DNA from: an uncultured Bryobacteraceae bacterium
GTDB lineage: Bacteria > Acidobacteriota > Terriglobia > Bryobacterales > Bryobacteraceae
Direction of reading: 5' to 3'
Assembly (NCBI GenBank): GCA_937920635.1
Contig: CAKZUE010000031.1
Coordinates: 1 to 44,468 of the forward strand
Length of the DNA: 44,468 nt
Shown here: one piece after another, positions 35,655 through 43,712 of the stretch
Position numbering within the stretch: position 1 is the first letter of the stretch
Layout: each line of letters starts with the position of its first letter
Program-made: the position numbers and the translations under genes
The notes under the pieces: model-generated
The model's database searches: none
Told to the model about the DNA's origin: nothing
Seen by the model: the letters and a program-made list of their open reading frames with translations, nothing else

Positions 35655-36043
35655 CCCCAGCCTGATCTTTCCCTCCCTGGCGGGTCTTCTGCTTTCCCGC
35701 GCGCCGCCGTTCTTGGCGCGGCTTCCTCCCCCGCTTTCCGTTCAGACGCGCGGAAAACTTCCGCCCCGTGCCGCGGCTGAAGCGCCCCCTCAGGCCCGAA
35801 GAAAGCCGCGAGTGAAGCGGCCCACGGGCTGCGTTGGTGCATGCCCCCCGCCGGGTCGCTTGTCGCGGGCGGCGTCCACCCGCCACGCACGGCGCCAGAC
35901 GCGCAGCCACTGCCGGGATCAGAATTCGTGCCTGTGTTGGGATCCGGGCTTCAAGAGCGGCCCCTCGACAGCAGCCCGATCACTGCATCTGCAATGCCTG
36001 CCCGCCTCGGCGGCGGCCTGATCCGCGGGCTGCAATTGGAGGA
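35655..36043. other. Gene-free stretch with hairpin repeat copy 2 (35805-35829)
   Basis: Between the RRM terminator and the tRNA, 389 bases show no convincing gene. Several frames are open but have the skewed arginine/proline composition of random GC-rich DNA. The one recognisable item is the repeat at 35805-35829 (GCCGCGAGTGAAGCGG core), matching 9857-9880 with one substitution and one insertion, in the same orientation. Confidence 0.5.
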
Positions 36044-36119
36044 TGGTGGGCCCTGCAGGACTCGAACCTGCAACCAACGGATTATGAGTCCGCTGCACTA
36101 ACCATTGTGCTAAGGGCCC
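36044..36119 (-). tRNA. tRNA with CAU anticodon, probably tRNA-Ile2 (lysidine type)
   Basis: The minus strand folds as a full 76-base tRNA with encoded CCA. The acceptor stem is GGGCCCT/AGGGCCC with A73, the anticodon loop CTCATAA (anticodon CAU), and the T arm has GGTTCGAGTCC. The overall sequence resembles E. coli tRNA-Ile2 (GGCCCCU acceptor, GACUCAUAAUC anticodon arm) more than elongator or initiator tRNA-Met. C4-G69 and C5-G68, recognised by TilS, are present. The reading as AUA-decoding tRNA-Ile2 is therefore favoured; elongator tRNA-Met is the alternative. Confidence 0.9.
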
Positions 36120-36120
36120 T

Positions 36121-36150
36121 AAAAAGTGGGGACAGGCCCGCCTGGCACCA
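36121..36150 (-). repeat. 30-base dispersed repeat, copy 2
   Basis: Exact inverse copy of 9922-9951. Its T-rich end lies one base from the mature 5' end of the tRNA, so it fills the place where the tRNA promoter's start region would be. It leaves 71 bases before thiG on the other side. Confidence 0.8.
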
Positions 36151-36209
36151 ATTTCTGCCACCCATTCGCTACTATACCGCCCTGGTCAAGCCGCCGCAGC
36201 CGCGCGCCG

Positions 36210-36215
36210 TACAAT
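36210..36215 (+). promoter_or_regulatory. -10 element of thiG, leaderless arrangement
   Basis: TACAAT ends 6 bases before the thiG ATG at 36222. Initiation at the normal distance would fall on or beside the A of the start codon. There is no Shine-Dalgarno and no clear -35 at 17 bases. Confidence 0.4.
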
Positions 36216-36221
36216 GAAAGC

Positions 36222-36998
36222 ATGGACACCCCCTTCACCATCGCCGGGCGCACCTTCCGCTCCCGCCTCATGATCGGCACGGGCAAATACCGCACCTTCG
36301 ACGAGATGGTGCGCTGCCATGAGGCGTCGGGCGCGGAGGTGGTCACGGTGGCGGTGCGCCGCGTCAACCTCACGGACCGGTCGAAGGAGTCGATGCTCGA
36401 TTACATCGACCGCTCGAAATACTTCATCCTCCCGAACACCGCCGGCTGCTATAACGTCGACGACGCCGTGCGCACCGCGTTGCTGGCGCGCGAGGTGGGC
36501 TTGTCCCACTGGATCAAGCTCGAGGTGATCGGCGACGAGAAGACCCTGTTTCCCGACGTTTTCGGGCTGGTGGAGGCGACGAAGATCCTCGTCAAAGAGG
36601 GCTTCGTTGTGCTGCCTTACACAAACGACGACCTGATCACGGCCAAACGGCTGATCGACGCGGGCGCGGCGGCGGTGATGCCGCTGGCGGCGCCCATCGG
36701 CAGCGGGCTCGGCATCCAGAACTTCGCCACTTTGCGCATCCTGCGCGAGCAGATCACCGCCGTGCCGCTGATTGTGGACGCCGGCGTGGGCACGGCGTCG
36801 GATGCCTGCATCGCCATGGAGATGGGCTTCGACGGCGTGCTGTTGAACACCGCCGTGGCTGCCGCGCAGGACAGCGCCGCCATGGCGGCGGCGATGAAGC
36901 ATGCCGTGGAAGCGGGGCGGCTGGCATATCTGGCCGGGCGGATGGAGCGCCGCCTCTACGCCAGCGCCAGTTCGCCGCTCACCGGCGTCATCCGCTGA
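36222..36998 (+). CDS. thiG: Thiazole synthase ThiG
   Basis: 258-residue TIM-barrel enzyme that builds the thiazole phosphate of thiamine from deoxyxylulose phosphate, dehydroglycine and the ThiS thiocarboxylate. Motifs: [64 protein letters not shown] (Schiff-base lysine region), [18 protein letters not shown] and [36 protein letters not shown] at 36222 is the family start; the frame is open to 36126 through the dispersed repeat. No other thi genes are near. Its stop directly abuts the convergent beta-barrel gene. Confidence 0.96.
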   Translation: MDTPFTIAGRTFRSRLMIGTGKYRTFDEMVRCHEASGAEVVTVAVRRVNLTDRSKESMLDYIDRSKYFILPNTAGCYNVDDAVRTALLAREVGLSHWIKLEVIGDEKTLFPDVFGLVEATKILVKEGFVVLPYTNDDLITAKRLIDAGAAAVMPLAAPIGSGLGIQNFATLRILREQITAVPLIVDAGVGTASDACIAMEMGFDGVLLNTAVAAAQDSAAMAAAMKHAVEAGRLAYLAGRMERRLYASASSPLTGVIR

Positions 36999-37544
36999 TC
37001 AGAACGTCAGCCCGAACAGCAGGTCAAGCTGGTTCTCTTTCGTCCGGAACGCACCTGCCGGTGCGTTGACATCCAGGCCGCGCCCTTGCCCGTAGCGGCT
37101 GTACCGCAGCCCCATCGAGAAGCGCGCCAGCCCCGCGCCGAACCGCACGCCCGCTCCAAGCGCCAAGCCTTTGGTGGCGTTGCCTTCGATCCTCGGCAGG
37201 TTGCCGAGCGAGCGGAACGAGGGGCCGGCTTCAAGATAATACCGGGCGCCATCGCCCGGCAGGTGGTACTTCACCAGCAGCGGCACGGTCCAGGAGTTGG
37301 CGGTGTTCGCGCCCGGGTCCTGATACTCCAGCCGCCGGTAGAGCAGATCCGCGCCCGCGGCGAAGCCGAACGGCAGGCTCAGCTCCGCCGTGGGGCCGAG
37401 CGTCCAGTGCTTCGACGCCGCGCGCAGATTGCCCCGCGAGTCGATCACGTCCTGGAAAGCGAAGCCGCCGCGCAGGCCGAAGTGCAGCGGCTGGGCGGCG
37501 GCGGAAGCGGTGACCAAAGACAGAATCGCTAAAAAGTGTTTCAT
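36999..37544 (-). CDS. Outer-membrane beta-barrel protein (OmpA/PorT-like size)
   Basis: 181 residues with a signal peptide (MKHFLAILSLVTASAAAQ). The mature part shows amphipathic strands (LHFGLRGGFAFQDVID, WTLGPTAELSLPFGFAAGADLLYRRLEY, ARYYLEAGPSFRSLG, FSMGLRYSRYGQG) and ends LDLLFGLTF with the terminal phenylalanine of barrel proteins. An eight-strand barrel is likely. ATG at 37544 overlaps the stop of the Gfo/Idh/MocA gene (ATGA), so the two are cotranscribed; the functional link is unknown. Confidence 0.8.
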   Translation of the reverse strand: MKHFLAILSLVTASAAAQPLHFGLRGGFAFQDVIDSRGNLRAASKHWTLGPTAELSLPFGFAAGADLLYRRLEYQDPGANTANSWTVPLLVKYHLPGDGARYYLEAGPSFRSLGNLPRIEGNATKGLALGAGVRFGAGLARFSMGLRYSRYGQGRGLDVNAPAGAFRTKENQLDLLFGLTF

Positions 37545-38722
37545 GAGACGGTGACGAGATCCTCGGCCAGCCTCACCGTGCGGCCCAGATCCATGGCGAT
37601 GTTGGCCAGATGAGGCCCGGCAACGGCGCGCTGCGCGGTCTCCACCGTGCAGTTGGGCTGCTTGCGGCTCTTGAGGCAGTCGAGGAAGTTCTGGATGTGG
37701 GTTTCGATGGGAACCGGCGCTTTCTCCTCCACGATCGGCGTGCGGTTGTCCTTCCACGGCTCCTTCCAGACGGTGACGCCGGCATCGTTCAGCAGCATGG
37801 TGCCTGCGTCCCCCATGAAGAGGATGGACCAGCTGTCATCGAAATCGTTGCAGTAGTTCAGCTCCCAGCAGGTGAGGAAGCGGCCGTAATCGAAGGTGGC
37901 GCTGAACACTTCCGGATGCTCGGCCCCTTCGTTCTTGGCCACGAAGCCCATCGCTGTGGCGGCGCGGGGCGGCGCCGAGTTGGTGAACCACTGCACGACG
38001 TCCATCAGGTGGGTGCCCTGGTCGGTCATGTTGCCGCCGGCGTAATCGCGGAACCAGCGCCAATACCGGAGACGGCGCGGCTCCATCGGGCGTTTCGGCG
38101 CCGGACCGAGAAACCGGTCCCAATCCACTTTGCCCGGGAAGGGCGAGTTGTTGAGCGGGCGGGCGGTGTTCCAGTGCCACTTGGCCTTCACCATGGTGAT
38201 GCGGCCGAGAATGCCGGAGTCGACCATTTCTTTGGCCTTGATCAGCGCCGGCGCGCTGCGCCGCTGCATGCCCACCTGCACGATCTTTCCGCTGCGGCGC
38301 ACGGCTTCCACCATGATCACGCTCTCCTGGAGCGTCTTTGACAGGGGCTTCTCCGTGTAGACGTCTTTGCCCGCGTTGAGCGAGTCGACGAGGTGCTGGA
38401 GGTGCCAGTGGTCGGGTCCGGCGCAGACGGTGAAGTCGATGCCCTTTTGGGCCAGCAGCTCTTCGTGGTGATAGTAGGTCTTGGCCTGTGGAAAGTCCTT
38501 CAGCGCCTCCTGGAGGCAGTCCTCCCGAACGTCGCAGACGGCGGCGCATTCGGCGCCGAGTTTGGCGAAATAGCGGGCCAGATAGCGCCCGCGCCCGCCG
38601 GCGGCGATCACGCCGAAGACGGGCTTGTCATTGGCGGCGGTCGATGAGGGCGAACCGTGCAGGATGGCGGGAGCGGCGGCTGCGGCGGAGCCGGCAAGGA
38701 AACGGCGGCGGCTGGTGGTCAT
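37541..38722 (-). CDS. Tat-exported Gfo/Idh/MocA-family oxidoreductase
   Basis: 393 residues. A twin-arginine signal (SRRRFLAGSAAAAAPAIL) marks export in folded form, as expected for a protein that keeps tightly bound NAD(P). The Rossmann part (VFGVIAAGGRGRYLARYF) is followed by DHWHLQHLVDSLNAGKDVYTEKPLS, containing the family EKP motif, then DYAGGNMTDQGTHLMDVVQWF with the catalytic-region aspartate and histidine. Members act on sugars and glycans; the substrate here is unknown. ATG is preceded by AAAGGAA, with TAGAGT 20 bases upstream. It is coupled to the downstream barrel gene. Confidence 0.92.
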   Translation of the reverse strand: MTTSRRRFLAGSAAAAAPAILHGSPSSTAANDKPVFGVIAAGGRGRYLARYFAKLGAECAAVCDVREDCLQEALKDFPQAKTYYHHEELLAQKGIDFTVCAGPDHWHLQHLVDSLNAGKDVYTEKPLSKTLQESVIMVEAVRRSGKIVQVGMQRRSAPALIKAKEMVDSGILGRITMVKAKWHWNTARPLNNSPFPGKVDWDRFLGPAPKRPMEPRRLRYWRWFRDYAGGNMTDQGTHLMDVVQWFTNSAPPRAATAMGFVAKNEGAEHPEVFSATFDYGRFLTCWELNYCNDFDDSWSILFMGDAGTMLLNDAGVTVWKEPWKDNRTPIVEEKAPVPIETHIQNFLDCLKSRKQPNCTVETAQRAVAGPHLANIAMDLGRTVRLAEDLVTVS

Positions 38723-38791
38723 GACGGATTCCTTTCACGCCTACTCTAACGCACCGCAGCCTTGCGCGTCTTGTATTCTGGAGGTGTTTGA

Positions 38792-38797
38792 TATAAT
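38792..38797 (+). promoter_or_regulatory. tRNA-Gln promoter -10
   Basis: A perfect TATAAT lies 14 bases before the tRNA-Gln 5' end. TCTTGT (38769-38774) at a 17-base spacing or TTGTAT (38771-38776) at 15 may serve as a weak -35. Confidence 0.6.
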
Positions 38798-38811
38798 CGA
38801 AATGGCCTCGC

Positions 38812-38885
38812 TGGGAGGTCGTCTAATGGTAAGACTGCAGACTCTGGATCTGCGTATCGGGGTTCGAATCCCTGCCTCCCAGCCA
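38812..38885 (+). tRNA. tRNA-Gln (CUG)
   Basis: The segment folds as a complete 74-base tRNA with encoded CCA: acceptor TGGGAGG/CCTCCCA, D arm TCTAATGGTAAGA, anticodon loop CTCTGGA (anticodon CUG) on a GCAGA/TCTGC stem, and T arm GGTTCGAATCC. The U1-A72 pair and G73 are tRNA-Gln identity features. The next gene begins 23 bases after the CCA and may share the transcript. Confidence 0.96.
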
Positions 38886-38908
38886 CTTCCAGGTTTCTGA
38901 TTTCCCCC

Positions 38909-39727
38909 ATGAAAACACTCGCTGTTGCTGCAAGCGTTTTGTTCCTGTGTCCCGGCGCCGTCTTCGGCCAGGCGGTTGGCGGAACGGGCTTCAACCGCCC
39001 GCCGGCGGGCGTCGACGAAGTGTTGCGGGCTCGAGTCCTCGAGTTCTACCAGCTTGAGCAGGAGGGGCGTTTCCGGCAGGCTGAGGCGCTCGTCTGCGAA
39101 GAGAGCCGGGACCGCTACTACGACATGGAGAAGAAGCGCTGGACCAGCGTCGAGTTGATCCAGACTCTCTATGAGGAGGGCTTCCAGAAAGCGCGCGCCA
39201 CCATGGCGCTGGGCACCACGATGAACACCCTCAGCGGTCCGATTCCCGTCAAAGCGCCGTTGACCTCGCTGTGGCACTTCGAAAAGGGCGCGTGGTGCCG
39301 CTATATTCCCGAGCCCTCGCGGGACGGCGTCCCTTCGCCGTTCGGCATCATGAAGCCTTCTCCGGGAAATCCAGGCACGCCAGCGCCGGGCGGCGCCGGA
39401 GCGCCGCCGGTCCCCATGGATCCCAAGCAACTGGAGGCGATGGTCCGGCTCTCCAGAACCACCGTGGATCTGCCGTCCTCCGGCGGAACGGAAACGGTGG
39501 AGATCCTGAACGGCATGCCTGGCCGTGTTCAACTGAAACTGGCCTGCCCCAACGTTGCCGGACTCGAATGCAGACTCTCCTCGGATTCGGTGCCCAGGGA
39601 AGGCAAGGCAGTGTTGACCCTGACCTTCACCGCCGGAGCGGGCGCGCCACCCTCGCCGGCCGATGTTCATCTTGTCCTGGAGCCGCTCGGAACCCAGAGG
39701 ACCGTGCGGGTGCAATTCCGGCCGTAA
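38909..39727 (+). CDS. Secreted hypothetical protein
   Basis: 272 residues with a signal peptide (MKTLAVAASVLFLCPGAVFG). The N-terminal mature domain (about 30-130) is alpha-helical (VLRARVLEFYQLEQEGRFRQAEALV, DMEKKRWTSVELIQTLYEEGF), resembling a small NTF2-like or TPR-like fold. A proline/glycine-rich linker (NPGTPAPGGAGAPPVP) leads to a C-terminal beta domain (TVDLPSSGGTETVEILNGMPG, GKAVLTLTFTAG). I do not recognise the family. There is no Shine-Dalgarno before the ATG. It lies just behind tRNA-Gln and opens a stretch of unrecognised genes. Confidence 0.75.
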   Translation: MKTLAVAASVLFLCPGAVFGQAVGGTGFNRPPAGVDEVLRARVLEFYQLEQEGRFRQAEALVCEESRDRYYDMEKKRWTSVELIQTLYEEGFQKARATMALGTTMNTLSGPIPVKAPLTSLWHFEKGAWCRYIPEPSRDGVPSPFGIMKPSPGNPGTPAPGGAGAPPVPMDPKQLEAMVRLSRTTVDLPSSGGTETVEILNGMPGRVQLKLACPNVAGLECRLSSDSVPREGKAVLTLTFTAGAGAPPSPADVHLVLEPLGTQRTVRVQFRP

Positions 39728-39796
39728 AAGCCGCCTCTCCTGAGCCGGGCCGCATGGGAAACCTCAAATGGCCCGTTACCTGCTCCAAGGACCAGC

Positions 39797-40480
39797 ATGA
39801 GCGCCCCCATTTCCGCTTCGAGGTCCTCAGGGCTTGCCTCCTGGTTGGAAAACTCTGCGAGTCCTCCCCGGGCGGCATCCCCCACGGCGGAGGCCGCGAG
39901 GGCCTTTACTGCCACGCTCCACGATGCCGCCAGGTCAGCAGAATCCGGCCAGACGGGCCAGGAAGTCAGCGGCCTGGCCCGGGTCTTCTGTCCTGGCCGC
40001 CCCTCTCTACTGGATCCCAAATTGGCAGACGCCCTGTGCCCATTCGGAACAGCCGTCCCACAACGGGACCAGGCGGACTCAAGCCAGGACGCCGCTGCGA
40101 ATGCCGAGCCGCCTCCCGGTGTGGCGGGTCTGTTCCGGGACATTCCTGAGGAATCTATCGAGCCATTCAACGCCGTCCTCTTTTGGCGCAGACCAGAGAG
40201 CCCGCCACCCGTGGCCGCGCAGAGCAAGCTGATGCTGGCGGAGGCCATGCGCCGGGCCGGATACGACCCGAAAGAATTCGCCGTGTCCTATTGGGAGACC
40301 AAAGGGGAATGGCCCGGTGGGATGATGATCGTGCCCCAGTTGACCGTTGTCGCGCCGAACGGCCGCAAGGCCGATCTCTCCCCTGAGCTGATCGTCCGTT
40401 CGCCGCGCGGCGCGGTGGAAGACATCCGTCGGCTTCTGGAAGAGCCGGAAAGCGGGCAGTCCACCATCTCGATCTCCTGA
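39797..40480 (+). CDS. Hypothetical protein
   Basis: 227 residues, no signal peptide. The first about 100 residues are alanine/serine-rich and probably disordered. The C-terminal part (QSKLMLAEAMRRAGYDPKEF, YWETKGEWPGGMMIVPQLTV, RSPRGAVEDIRRLLEEPESG) has ordinary protein composition and looks like a folded domain. The ATG at 39797 has AAGGA at a suitable distance, which supports a real gene. I recognise no family. It lies 69 bases after the secreted hypothetical and could be cotranscribed with it. Confidence 0.6.
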   Translation: MSAPISASRSSGLASWLENSASPPRAASPTAEAARAFTATLHDAARSAESGQTGQEVSGLARVFCPGRPSLLDPKLADALCPFGTAVPQRDQADSSQDAAANAEPPPGVAGLFRDIPEESIEPFNAVLFWRRPESPPPVAAQSKLMLAEAMRRAGYDPKEFAVSYWETKGEWPGGMMIVPQLTVVAPNGRKADLSPELIVRSPRGAVEDIRRLLEEPESGQSTISIS

Positions 40481-40950
40481 TTCTCCCAGCCCCCCCTGTG
40501 CGGAAGGAGGCTTCCGGCATCCGCGACTGGAAAGCCTCCCGCATCGTCTCGGGGACTGTTCGCCAGCCGGAGAGTGGCCAACGGCTCGGCGACAGGGCTG
40601 CTCCCTGCGGGTCTGTGGCGGGGGAATCGCGGCCGGCCATCAACCGCAAGGGGATCCGATGCCTCCTCGCGTTGCTGGTGGCGGTGTGGGAAATGCCTGA
40701 CCGCGGTTTCCGCTTCCCCCCGGGTTTCCCCCGGCTCAGCCGCTGGCTGCGTCGCCGGGCTGCCCTACCCCCATTTCCACAATCCCCCCGGCTTCCTCCG
40801 GCGGCTGCGTTGCCGGAGGTCACTGTTGCCCGCGCCTTCGGAATCGCACCCGTGCCCGGTCTTCTTGCTGCTGCCTCCCGCCAGCAGCGGCGTGGCTGCC
40901 GCCACACCCGGCAGCCGGAGCGAAAACGCAATCCGGCCGCGATCACCCTG
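40481..40950. other. Gene-free stretch with hairpins
   Basis: 470 bases between convergent hypothetical genes. GGAGGCTT (40506-40513) and AAGCCTCC (40532-40539) form a perfect 8-bp stem shortly after the upstream gene and may terminate it. GCTGCTG (40867-40873) with CAGCAGC (40882-40888) forms another, near the end of the opposite gene. Long open frames cross the region but have no start signals and skewed composition. I see no RNA gene I can name. Confidence 0.4.
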
Positions 40951-41466
40951 TCAAGGCAGAGGAGTGACGTTGAGTTTCCGGGCGATCGCGCGGAGAAGTT
41001 CACGGTCGGCAGCGGTGTAGCCCACCACCGTCTGATCGGCGAAATTCCGGTTGCGCACGATGACGACTCCCCCGAAATCGAAGTCGAGCTCTTCGTCTTC
41101 ATGCAGTTCACGGCACGGAACCGGCACGTCCGGCAACCCGCTCGAAGGCTCGTTGGCGGCCTTTTTGTAAGGGATATTTACGGTTGCCGCTTCGGTCTTT
41201 GGAAGGACAATCGGTTCCAGATAAGGCTTCCCGTTTGCATCTTTTTTGGGATTCCCTTTCTCGTCAATGGCCAGCGCCCGCTCGTACAAAATGACGCGCC
41301 TCGGGGACTTCTCCGCGTCGGGATCGAACCAGTGCTGCGACGGACGTGTCGGGTCGAACGGAGGCGGCTCCTGTCCGGTCGCTCTCTGATATTCGGCCCG
41401 GGTTTGATACACGGGAAACAGATACAGTTGATGGAGCCCGTATTTGGGCTGTGGCAAAGCTGCCAT
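40951..41466 (-). CDS. Hypothetical protein
   Basis: 171 residues, no signal peptide or membrane helix. Composition is normal and charged, with segments such as GLHQLYLFPVYQTRAEYQRA, SPRRVILYERALAIDEKG, YLEPIVLPKTEAATVNIPY and DEELDFDFGGVVIVRNRNF. It is probably a compact beta-rich cytoplasmic protein. ATG at 41466 is preceded by a strong GGAGGT at a 7-base distance, which decides the start over an upstream in-frame ATG at 41559. No family recognised; the proline-rich N-terminal sequence recalls phage or accessory proteins but proves nothing. Confidence 0.65.
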   Translation of the reverse strand: MAALPQPKYGLHQLYLFPVYQTRAEYQRATGQEPPPFDPTRPSQHWFDPDAEKSPRRVILYERALAIDEKGNPKKDANGKPYLEPIVLPKTEAATVNIPYKKAANEPSSGLPDVPVPCRELHEDEELDFDFGGVVIVRNRNFADQTVVGYTAADRELLRAIARKLNVTPLP

Positions 41467-42137
41467 GGCAATACCTCCAGGTTGTTCATGACGGCACGGA
41501 ATCGAGCCACCCCCCTCGATCTCCACAAGCTCAGGAAAAATCAGCCGGAAATATCGCACATGGCATGGTGATACGAATCAGGCCGTACACGCGGCCGCCC
41601 GCGTTTCTTCGGCGGCAACAGCCGGAAAGCGCGGCAGCAGGCAGCGGTCCGGCCGACGCCCGCCTTTTCTTCACCACACAAATATGGGATCTGTGCCGTT
41701 TCTCCGCTTGCCATCGTGTGGAAAGCGCTCTGGGGTGGGAGGTGGCTCGATGAGGGTTGCGTGGGGGATAGCCGGGACATGGGCTCCCCTTGATCGGGTC
41801 TGCTTCGTCGGGAGACCAACCAGGGTGGATCTGCATGGGGATGCACAGCGGGGTGGTCCGGCTGGATCTCCAGCAGAAGCAGCAGATCCTGGCGACGCTC
41901 AAAGACTCGGCGCAAGATGCAGTGCGCCATTCCGGAGTCGGCTGCTTCCGGGTGCACCAGCAGGCTTTACAGAAGTGTGAATGCTGTTCCGTTGGAGCTG
42001 AAGACGACCTGGCGCTGGATTCCGCATCGGGAGCCGTGCCCGGCCTCCGCGCAGAGGCCGGGCTTTTTCTGCTTCAGGCTTCGACCGAACGGCGGTGCGT
42101 CCGCAGATATCAGAACCAACGTTGCGGCAAGCCGCGC
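41467..42137. other. Gene-free stretch containing an isolated terminator
   Basis: 671 bases with open frames on both strands but none with a credible start, normal composition or recognisable domain. The one strong signal is the intrinsic terminator at 42038-42068, oriented for plus-strand transcription. No plus-strand gene in the 1.5 kb before it is convincing, so a small RNA or unrecognised small gene between about 41750 and 42037 is possible. Confidence 0.4.
42038..42068 (+). terminator. Strong intrinsic terminator without an assigned gene
   Basis: A perfect 10-bp stem (GCCCGGCCTC at 42038-42047 with GAGGCCGGGC at 42054-42063), a 6-base loop and TTTTT (42064-42068) form a textbook rho-independent terminator on the plus strand. 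It is the only one in this window with both a long perfect stem and a T run. The hairpin may also serve the minus-strand gene ending at 42138, but that side lacks the T run. Confidence 0.85.
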
Positions 42138-43712
42138 TCACGGGCTCTGACGTTTCACCACCAGCAGCCAGTCCGCGGAGTCCGGTGCAGCGAACGCGCC
42201 ACTGGCATCGCGGCTGGCCGGACGCCTCTCCGCGGGGTCGCGGCCGTTGACCCAAAGGATTTCTGAAGCCTGCGATGCCCTGTTTTCCCAGGCGCCGCGC
42301 AGGCGGACCGCGCCGCCCTCGGGCAGGTAAGCCAGGAGCATGGTTTCGCTGGCCAGCGCATAGCCTGTGCTGACAGATTCCTGCGCGGGCCGCATCTCGC
42401 CAAACGGAACCGACTCCATGAAATCCCAGATCCTTCGCAGAATGCCGTGCCGCGTGGGATGGGCATCGGCGGGGTTCAGGGAACCAGTGAATCCTGTCGA
42501 AGAATTCCCGTCATTGTCCGCGAACACCAGTCCCGCCGCGCTCATCTGGATCACCCACGCGTTGCGGCGGATCTCGTCGTCGGTGTAGTCGCGCTTCAGG
42601 CTGCGCAGGTGGTAAGTGTTGCGGGACCAGAGCGTCTCCTGCGCCAGCAGCGGCTTGGCCGGATGATGGCTTTCCAGAAGCCCGCGGCTCAGCGCGGCCG
42701 GGTCCGGGGTCTTCGGCCCCTGCAAGACACCGTAGGTGGTCCAGTCGCTGTCGCGGAAGGGATCATCTCCGGTGCGGTTGTGGAGGCTGATCGGATGCTT
42801 CCAGGGGTCGAGCGAAGCGATGAGCCAGCCGAGGCGCGTCACCTCTTCATCGCTCATCCAGCGGAGTCCCTCGCCCAGATTGGGTTCGGGTCCGGCCACG
42901 TTCCACAGCAGATGCCACATGGGGGCGAGGCGCGCCAGCGTGTAGCGGATGTAAAGCTCCTGATCCCGGGGGTCGCGCGGGTAGTTGGACTTTTGACCAA
43001 AGAACCCGGCAAAGCCCCACACCACGATGCGGCGCTCCGCCAGGTCATTCAGGATCCGCTCCATGCGCTGGTATTCCGAAGCATTCAGCGGCCAGAGCTT
43101 CGGCGTCTCCCAGCCACGCCCGCGTCCCTCTTCGTCGCGGTTCAAAAAGTGGCTCGCAATGGAGAGAAAGTTGTAGCCGTTGGCCTGCGCCCAGTCGAGG
43201 AACCGCTTCCGCTCCGCGTCCGGCCAGTTGGCGGCGAAGAAGCGGTCGCCGACGTGCAGCCCCCGAACCAGCAGCGGCTTGCCGCCGGCGAAGCCGAACC
43301 AGACCGGATTGGAGCGGTGGACCGTGATCATGCCGGGCAGGGTCGTGTTCTTCGAGACCCGAAACTCGCCCTTGCGGCGCAGGCTGCCGTCCGACATCTC
43401 CGCCTCGTACTTCCACGTGCCGGGCTGCTCGGCGTAGGCGCGGAAACGCCACGTCCGGCTGCCGTCATAAAAGCCCCAGAAAGCGAATTGCGTGCCGTCC
43501 GGCCGCGTGTAGCGGACGTTCAACGCAGCGTCGCGATACGGATCGCCGTAGTTGCGGCCCGTCTTCAGAGCGCCTTCGAAGAAGCCGTACAACGGGATTT
43601 CTGGCCGGGCAGGCCCCTGCGCGGAAGTGTTCCAGCAGAAAAGCAGGGGAAGAAGCCACAATCGGGCGCCCTGCCGAACGAGACTCTGAGGAAGCCTTGG
43701 AGGAGTTTGCAT
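42138..43712 (-). CDS. Secreted glycosidase-like protein (DUF5060 + DUF4038-type barrel)
   Basis: 524 residues, signal peptide within the first about 32. An N-terminal beta-sandwich of DUF5060 type (IPLYGFFEGALKTGRNYGDPYRDAALNVRYTRPDGTQF, GTWKYEAEMSDGSLRRKGEFRVS) is followed by a TIM-barrel-like DUF4038/apiosidase-type domain (GGKPLLVRGLHVGDRFFAANW, RFLDWAQANGYNFLSIASHF, HLLWNVAGPEPN, DPWKHPISLHNRTGDD). A C-terminal beta domain follows. The family acts on plant or microbial glycans; the substrate is unknown. GGAAAGG precedes the ATG. Probably a single-gene unit. Confidence 0.78.
   Translation of the reverse strand: MQTPPRLPQSLVRQGARLWLLPLLFCWNTSAQGPARPEIPLYGFFEGALKTGRNYGDPYRDAALNVRYTRPDGTQFAFWGFYDGSRTWRFRAYAEQPGTWKYEAEMSDGSLRRKGEFRVSKNTTLPGMITVHRSNPVWFGFAGGKPLLVRGLHVGDRFFAANWPDAERKRFLDWAQANGYNFLSIASHFLNRDEEGRGRGWETPKLWPLNASEYQRMERILNDLAERRIVVWGFAGFFGQKSNYPRDPRDQELYIRYTLARLAPMWHLLWNVAGPEPNLGEGLRWMSDEEVTRLGWLIASLDPWKHPISLHNRTGDDPFRDSDWTTYGVLQGPKTPDPAALSRGLLESHHPAKPLLAQETLWSRNTYHLRSLKRDYTDDEIRRNAWVIQMSAAGLVFADNDGNSSTGFTGSLNPADAHPTRHGILRRIWDFMESVPFGEMRPAQESVSTGYALASETMLLAYLPEGGAVRLRGAWENRASQASEILWVNGRDPAERRPASRDASGAFAAPDSADWLLVVKRQSP

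Noticed and set aside
35834-36217. Open frames around the tRNA that look like a protein with a GDRPAWHQF segment
   Set aside because: The segment is a translation of the dispersed repeat and the frame crosses the tRNA gene. The same phrase appears at 9.9 kb for the same reason.
40498-41571. Plus-strand open frame of 357 residues
   Set aside because: It overlaps the better supported minus-strand gene at 40951-41466, has no start signal, and its composition is that of random GC-rich DNA.
41541-42266. Several open frames of 100-160 residues on both strands in the gap before the glycosidase-like gene
   Set aside because: They overlap one another, lack ribosome-binding sites, have odd composition, and one runs through the intrinsic terminator.
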